From Diplolepis rosae (Eukaryota; Arthropoda; Insecta; Hymenoptera; Diplolepididae), in the NCBI GenBank assembly GCA_030998225.1, contig JAPYXD010000466.1, positions 7,419,001 to 7,483,000 on the forward strand: a stretch of DNA of 64,000 nt, given 5' to 3'. The translations under genes were made by a program, and so were the position numbers. Every line of letters starts with the position of its first letter. The stretch's first letter is position 1. The notes under the pieces were generated by a model. That model saw only the letters and a program-made list of their open reading frames with translations, did not search any database and was not told where the DNA came from. Below, piece after piece: positions 1 to 9,708 of the stretch.

Positions 1-489
1 TTACATAAAATATGAAATATCACATAAATTACTCAGGAAGAATAATAATTTGGAATTCGCAAATGCAAAACCCATATTTTGAAAATATAAAACACAGAAA
101 ATAAAAGAACCTTCTTTTAAATGTTTTTATACAAGATACTTCTTAATAATAATGCAATTTTTTAATGTACATTTGAAAATTTAGTTTCACTAAACTTCAT
201 ACCTCGTTATAATAAAAATCTATACTAAATATAATTTAATAATTGTATTATATATATCAATAATCATAGTTATAATAATTGATTAATTATATTAATTTTT
301 AAAAATATTTTATTAATCATTTATGTAAAAAGTCGATTTATTTTTACTTGAGTAAGGCTAAAAAATTTTATTGACGGCACTTACTCTCACAAGCTCTGAA
401 TAACTCATGCAGTCAGTATATAAGAAAGTTCCAAATTTTATATCTCAGCATTGTAAGCGAGCGTGTGCGTGATTCGATGAAAGCGTATC
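1..489. other. AT-rich non-coding flank
   Basis: No open frame of useful length, RNA gene or clear repeat was recognised. The sequence is strongly AT-rich with short A/T runs. Confidence 0.5.
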
Positions 490-902
490 GTACTATATAT
501 AAGTGTAGTTATAGGTTTATATATGTAAGGTTATATGTTTAAGTGTATTTGTAATTTGAAATGTGATTGGCTACGTCTGAATGGTGTGAATGTATTTGTT
601 AGTTGTTTATGTATGTACCGGATGACTATTGGCAGGCTCGAGGTAAGAATTTTTTTTTATTTGAGAGGAGCATACCATTTCTAGTTCAAATAATACGCAT
701 GTTGGTGCCCTGTCGTCGATAACGTTTTACTAAACTCCTTACTATTCCCTATGTAACGCTTATTGTTATTCAATTTGGGTGAATTAGGTATATATCAAAT
801 TGATTTTACCCGACTAGGATTTAATAGATGTTCAAATTTCCTTATGTCTCAAGCCTAATCGACAGAGTTGAGTAAAATTACTTCAACTATTTTTCTCCGT
901 GT
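490..902 (-). repeat. Dispersed repeat, copy 1 (inverted relative to 39,176-39,676)
   Basis: The reverse complement matches the segment at 39,176-39,676 over nearly its whole length with scattered substitutions. Shared landmarks include a block reading CACGGAGAAAAATAGTTGAA at one end and a TATATA-rich block ending in GTAC at the other. The second copy has about 100 extra bases in its middle, so this copy carries a deletion or the other an insertion. No coding capacity is seen. The family is unidentified. The gypsy element begins 49 bases downstream of this copy. Confidence 0.75.
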
Positions 903-1276
903 AGAATACACTGCCGTAATTTAAATTGTAGATGAAAATACATTATGCTATTGTCACGTCCCGCGACTCTACCGCCACAAGTAACAAGCTGATTAAGAAA
1001 CCAATAAAAGGATCAAGACAGCATTACAGCGAGTGTGATTTTATCGACGCAAGTTATAGACAAATCTACAGATCAATAGGATGATCAATATGAAATTACC
1101 ATGTGTCGTTATAATACCCACAAATGATAAATCGACTGACCCAGAGAGAAAGTGAATGAAGCCCTACAATACCAACACACTACCCTCATAACATGCGACT
1201 TGTAACAGCATGTGACTTGTAATAACATGCGACTGGTCATAGCATGTTACTCGTCATACCTGACCTTTCAAAGTTG

Positions 1277-1309
1277 TATAAAAAGCGAAAATTCCAAGAG
1301 AAGTCAGTC
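1277..1309 (+). promoter_or_regulatory. Candidate LTR core promoter (TATA plus initiator)
   Basis: TATAAAAAG at 1,277-1,285 is followed by TCAGTC at 1,304-1,309, a match to the arthropod initiator consensus. The A of the initiator lies 29 bases after the first T of the TATA box, the normal spacing for RNA polymerase II. This would set the U3/R boundary near 1,306. The 3' LTR keeps both motifs. Confidence 0.6.
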
Positions 1310-1499
1310 CAGTACCATCATCTCTACACCGCGAGTTCAGTTAGTTAGTCAACGTCCGATTTCTACAATGTGACCAACGCGAGTCCAGTCCAGTGCCATC
1401 ATCTCTACACCGCGAGATCAGTTAGTTAGTCAACGTCCGATTTCTACAATGTGACCAACGCGAGTCCAGTCCAGTGCCATCGAATCTATACCGCGAGTG
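1308..1499 (+). repeat. 81-bp tandem repeat inside the LTR
   Basis: A unit starting TCCAGTRCCATC recurs at 1,308, 1,389 and 1,470, an exact 81-base period. Two units are complete and the third is partial. The same array is present in the 3' LTR, so it belongs to the element. It lies just downstream of the presumed start site, in R. Confidence 0.85.
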
Positions 1500-1837
1500 C
1501 AATCCAGTCAGTCCAGCTTCACCAGATTTCGACCACTACTCAACCCGAATTCTAACTCGACGCTGAGTTCAACGACATTAGAAAGTGAAGGGGAATCGCC
1601 TTCCAAATTTTCTCGAAACTGGGATCGAAGAATCAACTAGATCAACTGTCTAGATTACGAATTTACTATACAACAGCAACTATCTGAAGATTACAAGTTA
1701 CACTCAACTGACCACATTCGCTTACTGGACTCAATTGATCATCAATCAATTCAAACTCAGGATAACTAAAAGGGTATTTCTAATTTTGATTCTATTTTAC
1801 ATTTCCATGGCGCTTACCTGATAAAATTTCAATTGTC

Positions 1838-1843
1838 AATAAA
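1838..1843 (+). promoter_or_regulatory. LTR polyadenylation signal
   Basis: AATAAA occurs once in a suitable place, about 530 bases after the presumed transcription start and 126 bases before the LTR end. The same hexamer is conserved in the 3' LTR, where it would act. Confidence 0.5.
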
Positions 1844-1985
1844 TATATTTTATATACCTAACCCTTCTCAATCACTGACTATTCCTCATCCCTTAGAGAG
1901 GATCCTTCTGATCCTGACATAAAACGAGGAGATCTTTTAAAAGAGAAATGTTACGTTTCTGACGTAACATACCCAATCTCTTTTT

Positions 1986-2003
1986 TGGTGCATCGGCCGG
2001 GAA
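1986..2003 (+). promoter_or_regulatory. Primer binding site, tRNA-Gly type
   Basis: The 18 bases TGGTGCATCGGCCGGGAA begin 16 bases after the LTR end. TGG complements the CCA tail, and the rest complements the acceptor and T-stem end of insect tRNA-Gly as I know that sequence. This would prime minus-strand DNA synthesis. Confidence 0.75.
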
Positions 2004-2039
2004 ATCACTTAGTCAGTGAATGGGATATCGAAATTTTAT

Positions 2040-2420
2040 GATTAATAGGAATCAAACATTAATAAATTACAATTACAATTTATGAGATTTTACACACATA
2101 TTGGTTAGAATAAAATAAATTTGATAAAATCACGAAAGGACTTGACCTTGAGGCTAACTTGAGTGATTAAATAATCATTTTATTTTATTTGAAATTTTAT
2201 ACACATATCTTGTTAAAATAAAATAATTTTATCAAATCACAAAGGGATCTGACCTTGAGGCTAACCTAAGTGATTAAATAATTATTTTATTTGAAATATT
2301 ATTTTATTTCCTGATTTCTTGTTATTTTGTACAAACTGTGTTTAAAATAAAATAAATTCTGTTGAGTCACGCAGGGATTTGACCTTGAGGCTAACCTAAG
2401 TGATCAAAAGACTTATTTTA
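2040..2420 (+). repeat. Leader repeats of the gypsy element
   Basis: Three diverged units of about 107-130 bases each carry a TAAAATAAA-rich block followed by GACCTTGAGGCTAACYT and AGTGATNAAA. The GACCTTGAGG cores start at 2,144, 2,251 and 2,381. They lie in the untranslated leader between primer site and gag. Some gypsy-family leaders hold repeated protein-binding (insulator) sites, but no known insulator motif is recognised here. Confidence 0.8.
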
Positions 2421-3251
2421 TTTGAAATTTTACTATCGGAATTTCTGAAAGTGCAGAGATTACATAGGATTTTGTGCTTGAGTCATGCCTGTCTAATCTC
2501 GTACTTCTTTAATTCTAAATTGTTGACTAAGTTTTAATTCGAGTTAAAACGAGATAATGCAGCACAAGAGACTATAAGTCCTTTTTAGATTCGTTGAACG
2601 GTCACCATTTGATGCCGATCAATTGGGTAAGGCAAAATTCAAGTGCTCATACAATATCGTTTGAAACTTTTATTTTAACTCTGTTAACTAACAGAATATT
2701 TTTAATTGCAAAAGATTGACCAAGATGTTGTACTTGAGTCAGGCTTGTCCAATCTTGCATTAATTAAATTCTGTATAATTTATAATTTTGTTTATGTGTG
2801 TATAATAAAAAATTAAACAAAAAAAATTTTTTTTGTGAGTGTACCAAATATTTAAAAACCCATTTCTGACCTATACCATTCGACAATTATATAAAAAAAA
2901 AACATCAAGTATCCCAGGTAAGACAAGAAACAAAATTAGTTTCAATAAGAATAAATTTGAAACAAAAAATTCTAAATAAATATTTTTTCTGTAAGCACAT
3001 GGAAATTGGTAGAATTAAGGTATATTATTTTAAGAATTTTGATTGATGATTATAAATATACCTGACTCGGAACATGGAGACAATTCATATTTTCTAATAA
3101 CAAATTATTAATCACATTTATTGATTACAAAAATATTTTAAAACGAAAGATATTTGAAAAAATTTTCTGTTGATCCAAATTAATATTTATGTATTGCAAT
3201 TTTAAAAGTGTCTCCATGTACGTATCAGTAAATTTTATTTTATAATATCCT

Positions 3252-4427
3252 ATGTCGGGACCCAATCCCAATGAATTAGGGAAATCACAAATTCAAGGAA
3301 ATCCTATTACGCGCAGTCAAGTTAAGAAAAATACTGAACTTGCAAAAATTGTTGCACAAAATCAAACTGGTCCCCTTAAACCAAAAAGAACAGTTACTGT
3401 AAAGGAAAAGGTAACTAAAGATAATTTTGAAAATATTTCTAACAAGGATAAAACAAATATCAGTTTGCAATTAGATAATATTTCTTTAGAGAAAACCTTA
3501 ACGTTTGAACAATTCGAAACTGCCGGAACAAGCAATTTATCTCATTCGAATAATTGGCTTAATTCAAATTCAAAAACTAATTCAAGTATTATTTGTGGAT
3601 CAATTGATCAGGACGAAACATTAAAAAACGAAACTACTTATATTGACAACGGAGATATAAGTTTACTGAGTTCAACGATAATTCCCAAAAACACAGTCGA
3701 AGAAAGAACTAAAATAAATTTATCAGAAAATTCTCTTAAACGCCAAACAGTTTTAAGTAATAACGATAGCGACCATAATAGTACCGACAACGAACAAATG
3801 GAACAAATTGTTTACAAAAATCCTGCAGAAAACGTTAATCCAATTAGAAACAACGAAATGGTCCTACCTAATAATCAACAAGTATCCTTACGCGACGCGT
3901 TAGAAGTAGTACCCTTATTTGATGGAAGTAATATTCCATTATCACATTTTATTGAAGGATGTTATGAGGCAAAGGCAATGCTGCCAACACCCGCAGCTCA
4001 AGAAAATTTAGGACGATTATTGAGAAGTAAATTATCAGGAGAAGCGAGAAAATGTATCTTTGGATCGACTTATAATAATATGGAGGAATTAATTGAGAAA
4101 CTCAAAAGAGTATACGCCCCAGCAAAAAGTGTGTATCTGTTACAAGGAGAATTAGGGAATACCTATATGTGGGAAAAAGAGAACGTACTTTCCTATGCAG
4201 CTAGAATTAAGGAGATTGCCGACAGAATCGAAGACGCTCATAGACTCAACAATAATGGACAAGTAGATAATACCTTCAAACAGAACCTTCAAAAAGATGT
4301 TATTCAATGCTTTATTCGCGGTCTGCGTCCCGAATTAGAAATTCGAGTAAAAACAAAGGAAACATTCAAAGAAGTTTTCAATGACACAATCAACGTAGAA
4401 AGAGATTTGGCTGCATCAACAGCCTAG
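3252..4427 (+). CDS. gag: Gag (matrix/capsid part) of the gypsy element
   Basis: The 391-residue frame starts at the first ATG after a 1.25-kb leader. The first ~190 residues are polar, rich in N, S and T and probably disordered. From about residue 200 the sequence becomes a capsid-like helical region with the gypsy pattern PLFDGSNIPLSHFIEGC followed by SKLSGEAR and FIRGLRPELE. The frame stops just after a VERDLAAS segment, where gypsy Gag would normally run on to nucleocapsid. The nucleocapsid is found in the next frame, overlapping from 4,399. The product should form the intracellular particle that packages element RNA. Confidence 0.88.
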   Translation: MSGPNPNELGKSQIQGNPITRSQVKKNTELAKIVAQNQTGPLKPKRTVTVKEKVTKDNFENISNKDKTNISLQLDNISLEKTLTFEQFETAGTSNLSHSNNWLNSNSKTNSSIICGSIDQDETLKNETTYIDNGDISLLSSTIIPKNTVEERTKINLSENSLKRQTVLSNNDSDHNSTDNEQMEQIVYKNPAENVNPIRNNEMVLPNNQQVSLRDALEVVPLFDGSNIPLSHFIEGCYEAKAMLPTPAAQENLGRLLRSKLSGEARKCIFGSTYNNMEELIEKLKRVYAPAKSVYLLQGELGNTYMWEKENVLSYAARIKEIADRIEDAHRLNNNGQVDNTFKQNLQKDVIQCFIRGLRPELEIRVKTKETFKEVFNDTINVERDLAASTA

Positions 4428-4929
4428 TAATAATCACCAACGACGAGAAAATATTTACAATAATTCTGCAAGAAATAATTACCGGAATAACCACTTTTTA
4501 GGAAACAGAAATAACAATTATGATAATAATAACTATCCGAATAACAATTTTTCATGGAACAGGAACAACAATTACAATAACTTTTCAAGTAACAGAAATA
4601 ATTATCCTAACAGCAATAGATTCCACAATTACAATAATAATAATTTTTCGAGAAACAGAAATAATGATAATAGACAAGAAAATTTAGATCAGAACAGGTA
4701 TGCAAATCACAGACAATTTTTAAATCAAAATAGCCAACGAGAAATGCGAAATCAGCAATTAAGTAGACCAAATCAAAATTATCCACAAAAATCAGAAGTT
4801 ATATGCAACTATTGTAAAAAACCAGGACATATTATAACAAATTGTAACGTTAGATTAAATAAACAACAATCGCAAAATTCGGAAAACTCAAACGCTCTCC
4901 CCAGTACGGATGCACTGAGGAAAGCGTAA
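4399..4929 (+). CDS. gag: Gag nucleocapsid region in the +1 frame, zinc knuckle
   Basis: The frame is open from just after a stop at 4,396-4,398. It encodes a strongly Asn/Arg/Tyr-rich stretch followed by one CCHC zinc knuckle, CNYCKKPGHIITNC. The N/R repeats and knuckle are typical of RNA-binding nucleocapsid. It overlaps the end of the capsid frame by 29 bases in +1 phase and has no good start codon before 4,744, so it is read as part of Gag by frameshift or was split by an indel. A third frame is open at 4,863-5,003 and bridges toward pol, suggesting at least one real indel here. Confidence 0.72.
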   Translation, partial: KEIWLHQQPSNNHQRRENIYNNSARNNYRNNHFLGNRNNNYDNNNYPNNNFSWNRNNNYNNFSSNRNNYPNSNRFHNYNNNNFSRNRNNDNRQENLDQNRYANHRQFLNQNSQREMRNQQLSRPNQNYPQKSEVICNYCKKPGHIITNCNVRLNKQQSQNSENSNALPSTDALRKA

Positions 4930-5014
4930 GGCAAGAACCAGAAGCATCCACTTCTAACGATCAACCGGCTATAAAGATAAGCGTTTTTCCAAACCAAGTA
5001 TAATTCCATCGATA

Positions 5015-8000
5015 ATGATATGCGCAGAAGGCCTTCAAAGCCCTGCTCGCATGATGATAGATACCGGTGCTGGTCGAAATTTGATTAAACAAAATTCCGT
5101 AAATCCTAATTTGCCAATAGATAGAAAAAGAGTGTTAAAACTTACAGGAATAAATAATTTACCACTTTTTACAATGGGACAAATACAAATAAACATTCTA
5201 GGATATCCAACAATATTGAATATAATTCCTAATGAAGTTCCAATAGATAAAGACGGAGTTCTAGGTTCAGAATTTTTTCGAGAAAATAAAGTCAATATAA
5301 ATCAAGTATCAAAATGTCCAGAAATACAAAATAAACTGTATCCATTTGAATCGACACAGATATTAACAATTCCAGCTAGAACAGTAACAACATTTTATGT
5401 TCCAATTGAAAATACTGACAAAAGCGAAGGTTACGTACCTCGACTACATTTTGGCGAAGGAATTTATGCAGGAGACGCAATTGTAAAAAATTGCAGCGGT
5501 AAAGCTTATATCAAATTTGCAAATACAAACGAAATTTCAGTAACGATATCAATACCAACTATTACTTTAGAAGACTTTGAAGAAAGAGATTTTCAAAATG
5601 TAACAAGTCAATCAAGAAATTTAAAAAACTTAAGTGATGACGATTTATCTAACCAAATTCTGAATAGCTTCTTAAAAACTGACAATTTTTTCGACAATCC
5701 AAGCAAATTTTTTAACATAACAGGTGAAGAAAGAATAGAATGCATTAAAAAACTTCTTCGTTTGGATCATTTGAATCAAGACGAATACGAACATGTAGAA
5801 AGATTAATTATTAACAGTGCAGACAGATTTCAAATCCCAGGAGAACCACTTGAAGCTACTAACGTTTTGCAACATTCGATTCCAACTACAGATGATTCTC
5901 CAATTTTTTCAAGACAATATAGATTTCCCCCTGTTCATAAAGAAGAAATTACAAAACAAGTTGACGAATTATTAAAAAATAAAATAATAAAACCTTCACA
6001 GTCACCGTATAACACTCCAGTTTGGATTGTTCCTAAAAAACCAGATTCTAAAGGTAAAATAAAATGGCGAATGGTTCTAGACTTCAGAAAACTTAATGAA
6101 AAAACAATCGGAGATTCTTACCCACTACCTAACATAAACGATATACTCGATTCACTCGGATCTGCCAAATATTTTTCAGTGTTTGATTTAGCTACTGGTT
6201 TTCATCATATAAAAATGGACCCTAAAGACTCTCATAAAACTGCATTTTCTACACCTCATGGCCATTATGAATTTGATAGAATGCCCTTTGGTTTAAAAAC
6301 CGCCCCTGCAACATTTCAAAGGTTAATGGATATTACTTTAACTGGATTAATAGGGACAGAACTCTTTGTATATCTTGATGACATAGTCATATTTGCTGAT
6401 ACACTAGAAGAACATGAGAAAAAATTTAATAATTTAATACAACGTCTTCGAAAAGCAAACCTTCATTTACAACCAGACCAATGTGAATTTTTGCGACCTG
6501 AGATAGGATATTTAGGTCATATAATTGATAAAAATGGAGTTCGACCGGACCCCAAAAAAATAATAGCCGTAAAAGAATTTCCAGTTCCAAAATCACAAAA
6601 GAATGTTAAACAATTTTTAGGATTAGCAGGATATTATCGTAGATTTATCGAAGGATTTTCCAAAATTGCCAATCCTCTTAATCAACTTCTAAAAAAAGAT
6701 ACCCCTTTCATATGGACCGATAAACAGCAAACAGCTTTTGATATTTTAAAATCAAGATTATGTGAAGAACCACTTTTACAACGACCCGATTTTTCGCAAC
6801 CCTTTGTTCTCACAACAGATGCCTCAGGATACGCAATAGGAGGTATATTATCACAAGGTAAAATAGGCAAGGATAAGCCAATAGCATATGCTTCACGTAG
6901 TTTAAGTGACGCTGAGAAAAAATATGACACATATGAGAAAGAAGCACTTGCAATAATATTTTGTGTCACTCATTTCCGTCCTTATTTATATGGAAGAAAA
7001 TTTACCCTAGTAACTGATCATAAACCACTAGTTTGGTTTCAAAATTCTAAGGACCCTTGCTCACGAGTTTCGCGCTGGAGGTTAAAACTCGCTGAATATG
7101 ATTTTGATGTAGTATACAAGGCAGGAAAAATGAATGTCAATGCAGACGCTCTCTCAAGAAATCCTATTATTAATGAAGAGAGATCAAGAAATTTACACGA
7201 AGATGATGACGATACCTTCATGACATCTCAAGAAAAAATGAATCTTGAGAATGCTTTTATAAAAATTAATCAAGAAAATAATATCAAAAAAGGAAATACT
7301 TCGAAAAATAAGTATTTTAATTCAGTATTCGCCGAAGATGATGCGAATGACTTTAGTGAAACTTCGGAAGGAACAATATTCGATGTTAATTTGAAGTTAT
7401 CTGATATTTTCAATGAAATCTTAAATGAGAAATTACTTAACAAAATTAATAAAGATATAGTTAAATATAAAAATTTATTTAAACTGCTATTTTCAAAACT
7501 TTCTGTTATAAATTATGAAAATTCGCCATGGAAAACCATGACTACTAGGGGTAAAAAGAAAAAACAAGAACAAATGAAAAATTCAAATCAGCACAAAAAT
7601 CTAGGAAATTTAAATCAAAATGAAATCGCAGAAAAATTAGACGAAAATTTTTCTTCTAAACCTCTTGTGAGAAAACCTCGAGGTAGGCTCAGAAAAAATC
7701 TACTTACAAATTTAAAAATTATTCCCTCTCAAACAAAAAGAAAGAGAGGTAGACCAAGAAAACAAATATATGAAAATGAATTACCAGAAATAAATATGCA
7801 AAAAGGAAGCCGAACAAAAGTAAAATCAGATTCCGACTCTGATCCTGATTCTGATCCTGAATATTTGGACTATTTAAAAGAAATCCAAGCAAAAAATAAA
7901 AGAAATAAAAATGGCAAAAAGCCTAAACAATTTATTATACCTCAAGAGGAAAAAAGCGAAAATTATTTTTCTACTTCTGAAGACGAAGTAAGTGATATGA

Positions 8001-8827
8001 AACCTCAAGATGAAGAGAACTCTGAAAGCTCTTGTATTGAAGAAATTTTTGAAAATGAAAATATCGAAGACACTTTTTATGAACGAAATTCTGAAATAAA
8101 CAAAAATCGACAAATAAAAACCAGGGAAAATGTTGAAAATGATAATAATTCAGAATTCGAAGAAAACCGTCCACCCCCAGAGCCCCCTCCAACCAAATCA
8201 AAATCTACCAGGCAAATTTTAATGAATAAAAATATCGTTGAATGTCGCGATCAATTAACAATGCGAAAAGATAATTATGTATATTTTGTTACAACGAATG
8301 GAAATCCTCGAGACAACGGATCAAAAAGTCTAGAAAAACGTGGAACCTTACCAAAATTCAAAAACTTACAGAAGGGAACAGCGAAAGAAATTAAAAAAGG
8401 AAACTATTATCATTTTGCTCTTCCGATTGAAGGAGAAATTCAAGACAATTTATCTGAAACCTTGAATAATATAAAATTGTCAATTTATTCATTACACGAA
8501 TTATCTCAAAAATTGAATTTACGATCAATTAGTATTTCAAAGACTTCGAAAATCAAACATATAGCTTGGGAAGAAATAAAATTAATATTTAATTTAGTTT
8601 TTGCAAATTCTCTTACGAAAATAATAGTTTGTAATGGCATAACGCAATATCCAACAAAAGAACAAAGATCACAATTAATTGAAGAAGCACACTCCTCAGC
8701 ATTAGGAGGCCATAAAGGCGTCACAAAAACTTATAACCGAATTCGCCAAACATTTTTTTGGGAAAATATGAAATTCGATATTCAAAAGTATATTCAAGGC
8801 TGTTTACAATGCCAAATAAAAAACTAG
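5015..8827 (+). CDS. pol: Pol: protease, reverse transcriptase, RNase H, long linker, integrase zinc domain
   Basis: The frame is open from 4,958; the first ATG is at 5,015 and gives 1,270 residues. Aspartic protease DTGA starts at residue 16. RT shows VLDFRKLNEKT near 354, SVFDLATGFHHI, and the catalytic YLDD at 453-456. RNase H shows TDASG with Asp602 and TDHKPL with Asp668. A charged, low-complexity linker of about 490 residues follows, far longer than usual in gypsy Pol. It contains AT-hook-like RKPRGRLRKN (from 886) and RGRPRK (911-916), and an acidic SDSDSDPDSDPE tract. The C-terminal end holds the integrase HHCC domain, ending at CLQCQIKN and a stop. The remaining integrase lies in the -1 frame. 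All catalytic residues seen are intact. Confidence 0.93.
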   Translation: MICAEGLQSPARMMIDTGAGRNLIKQNSVNPNLPIDRKRVLKLTGINNLPLFTMGQIQINILGYPTILNIIPNEVPIDKDGVLGSEFFRENKVNINQVSKCPEIQNKLYPFESTQILTIPARTVTTFYVPIENTDKSEGYVPRLHFGEGIYAGDAIVKNCSGKAYIKFANTNEISVTISIPTITLEDFEERDFQNVTSQSRNLKNLSDDDLSNQILNSFLKTDNFFDNPSKFFNITGEERIECIKKLLRLDHLNQDEYEHVERLIINSADRFQIPGEPLEATNVLQHSIPTTDDSPIFSRQYRFPPVHKEEITKQVDELLKNKIIKPSQSPYNTPVWIVPKKPDSKGKIKWRMVLDFRKLNEKTIGDSYPLPNINDILDSLGSAKYFSVFDLATGFHHIKMDPKDSHKTAFSTPHGHYEFDRMPFGLKTAPATFQRLMDITLTGLIGTELFVYLDDIVIFADTLEEHEKKFNNLIQRLRKANLHLQPDQCEFLRPEIGYLGHIIDKNGVRPDPKKIIAVKEFPVPKSQKNVKQFLGLAGYYRRFIEGFSKIANPLNQLLKKDTPFIWTDKQQTAFDILKSRLCEEPLLQRPDFSQPFVLTTDASGYAIGGILSQGKIGKDKPIAYASRSLSDAEKKYDTYEKEALAIIFCVTHFRPYLYGRKFTLVTDHKPLVWFQNSKDPCSRVSRWRLKLAEYDFDVVYKAGKMNVNADALSRNPIINEERSRNLHEDDDDTFMTSQEKMNLENAFIKINQENNIKKGNTSKNKYFNSVFAEDDANDFSETSEGTIFDVNLKLSDIFNEILNEKLLNKINKDIVKYKNLFKLLFSKLSVINYENSPWKTMTTRGKKKKQEQMKNSNQHKNLGNLNQNEIAEKLDENFSSKPLVRKPRGRLRKNLLTNLKIIPSQTKRKRGRPRKQIYENELPEINMQKGSRTKVKSDSDSDPDSDPEYLDYLKEIQAKNKRNKNGKKPKQFIIPQEEKSENYFSTSEDEVSDMKPQDEENSESSCIEEIFENENIEDTFYERNSEINKNRQIKTRENVENDNNSEFEENRPPPEPPPTKSKSTRQILMNKNIVECRDQLTMRKDNYVYFVTTNGNPRDNGSKSLEKRGTLPKFKNLQKGTAKEIKKGNYYHFALPIEGEIQDNLSETLNNIKLSIYSLHELSQKLNLRSISISKTSKIKHIAWEEIKLIFNLVFANSLTKIIVCNGITQYPTKEQRSQLIEEAHSSALGGHKGVTKTYNRIRQTFFWENMKFDIQKYIQGCLQCQIKN

Positions 8828-9708
8828 TTCGGGTTAAAACCAAAAATCCTATGGTTATTACTGATACACCCACTACTGCCTTCGAAAAAATATCAATGGA
8901 TATTGTTGGTCCACTACCAGAAACAAAGTCTGGAAATCTGTATATTCTTACTATACAAGATAATTCTACAAAATATTCTCTGGCAATACCTCTTCCCAAT
9001 CATCAAGCTGGTACAATAGCAGACGTATTCGTGAAGAAATTTATTTGCATATTTGGATCGCCAAAAGGAATACTGACGGATCAAGGCAGAGATTTTTTAA
9101 GCAATTTATTAAAAAGATTAGCAAAACTCTTTAGAATTAAACAATTTCGTACCACAGCTTTTCACCCTCAATCCAATGGATCACTTGAACGATCACATCA
9201 TGTCCTAGGTGAATATCTCAAACAATTTGTAGCAAAAAATTCAGAATGGGACGATTGGCTAGAATTAGCAATGTTTTCATATAACACAAGTGTACACGAA
9301 GCCACAAAATGTACGCCTTATGAATTAGTTTTTGGCAAATTAGCCCGTGAACCCTCTAGTGAAGCTCTATCACAGAATGAAAAATTGCAAACCTATGATG
9401 ATTATTTGATCAATTTTGTCACACAACTGCATGAAATGCGAACACAAGCAAGAGAAAACCTCATAAAGGCAAAAGAAAAATCAAAAATGTACCACGATAG
9501 AAAAATAAATCCCTTGGAAATAAAAATTGGGGATAATGTATTTTTATTAAAAGGAGAAAAAATTAAAAAGCTGGATAATCAATACACAGGACCTCACGAA
9601 GTTTTAGATGTACTCGGAAAAGGAAATGTAAAAACCAACATAAAAGGAAAACCGACAGTAGTTCACGTCAATCGAATAAAAAGATCGCACATAAATATAC
9701 AAAATTGA
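8758..9708 (+). CDS. pol: Integrase catalytic core and C-terminal domain (-1 frame)
   Basis: Useful similarity starts near 8,821; the first ~20 residues from the ATG at 8,758 overlap the pol frame and are probably not translated this way. The core shows the D,D-35-E type triad: MDIVGPLP, TDQGRDFLSN and QSNGSLERSHH. The C-terminal part has YTGPHEVL and HVNRIKRSH, matching the GPY/F-type module of gypsy integrases. The protein would insert the element cDNA in the nucleus. It is the last clear coding region of the element; no chromodomain is seen. Confidence 0.9.
   Translation: MGKYEIRYSKVYSRLFTMPNKKLVRVKTKNPMVITDTPTTAFEKISMDIVGPLPETKSGNLYILTIQDNSTKYSLAIPLPNHQAGTIADVFVKKFICIFGSPKGILTDQGRDFLSNLLKRLAKLFRIKQFRTTAFHPQSNGSLERSHHVLGEYLKQFVAKNSEWDDWLELAMFSYNTSVHEATKCTPYELVFGKLAREPSSEALSQNEKLQTYDDYLINFVTQLHEMRTQARENLIKAKEKSKMYHDRKINPLEIKIGDNVFLLKGEKIKKLDNQYTGPHEVLDVLGKGNVKTNIKGKPTVVHVNRIKRSHINIQN
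8818..8824 (+). promoter_or_regulatory. Candidate -1 frameshift heptamer A AAA AAC inside integrase
   Basis: The pol codons read ATA AAA AAC TAG, so the bases form a canonical X XXY YYZ slippery site in the correct phase, immediately before the stop. The rest of integrase continues in exactly the -1 frame. No downstream pseudoknot was worked out. A one-base change in the A run of this copy would look similar. Confidence 0.45.

Larger units (their letters stand above)
952..1969 (+). repeat. 5' LTR of the gypsy element
   Basis: It is a direct copy of 11,332-12,349 with nine substitutions and no indels. It starts TGTCACGTC and ends GACGTAACA. It contains a TATA box, an initiator-like motif, a tandem 81-bp repeat and an AATAAA signal, so U3, R and U5 can be roughly placed. 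Confidence 0.96.

Noticed and set aside
6682..8999. Minus-strand frames within the gypsy pol region
   Set aside because: They overlap strongly supported Pol on the plus strand and have no domain of their own.
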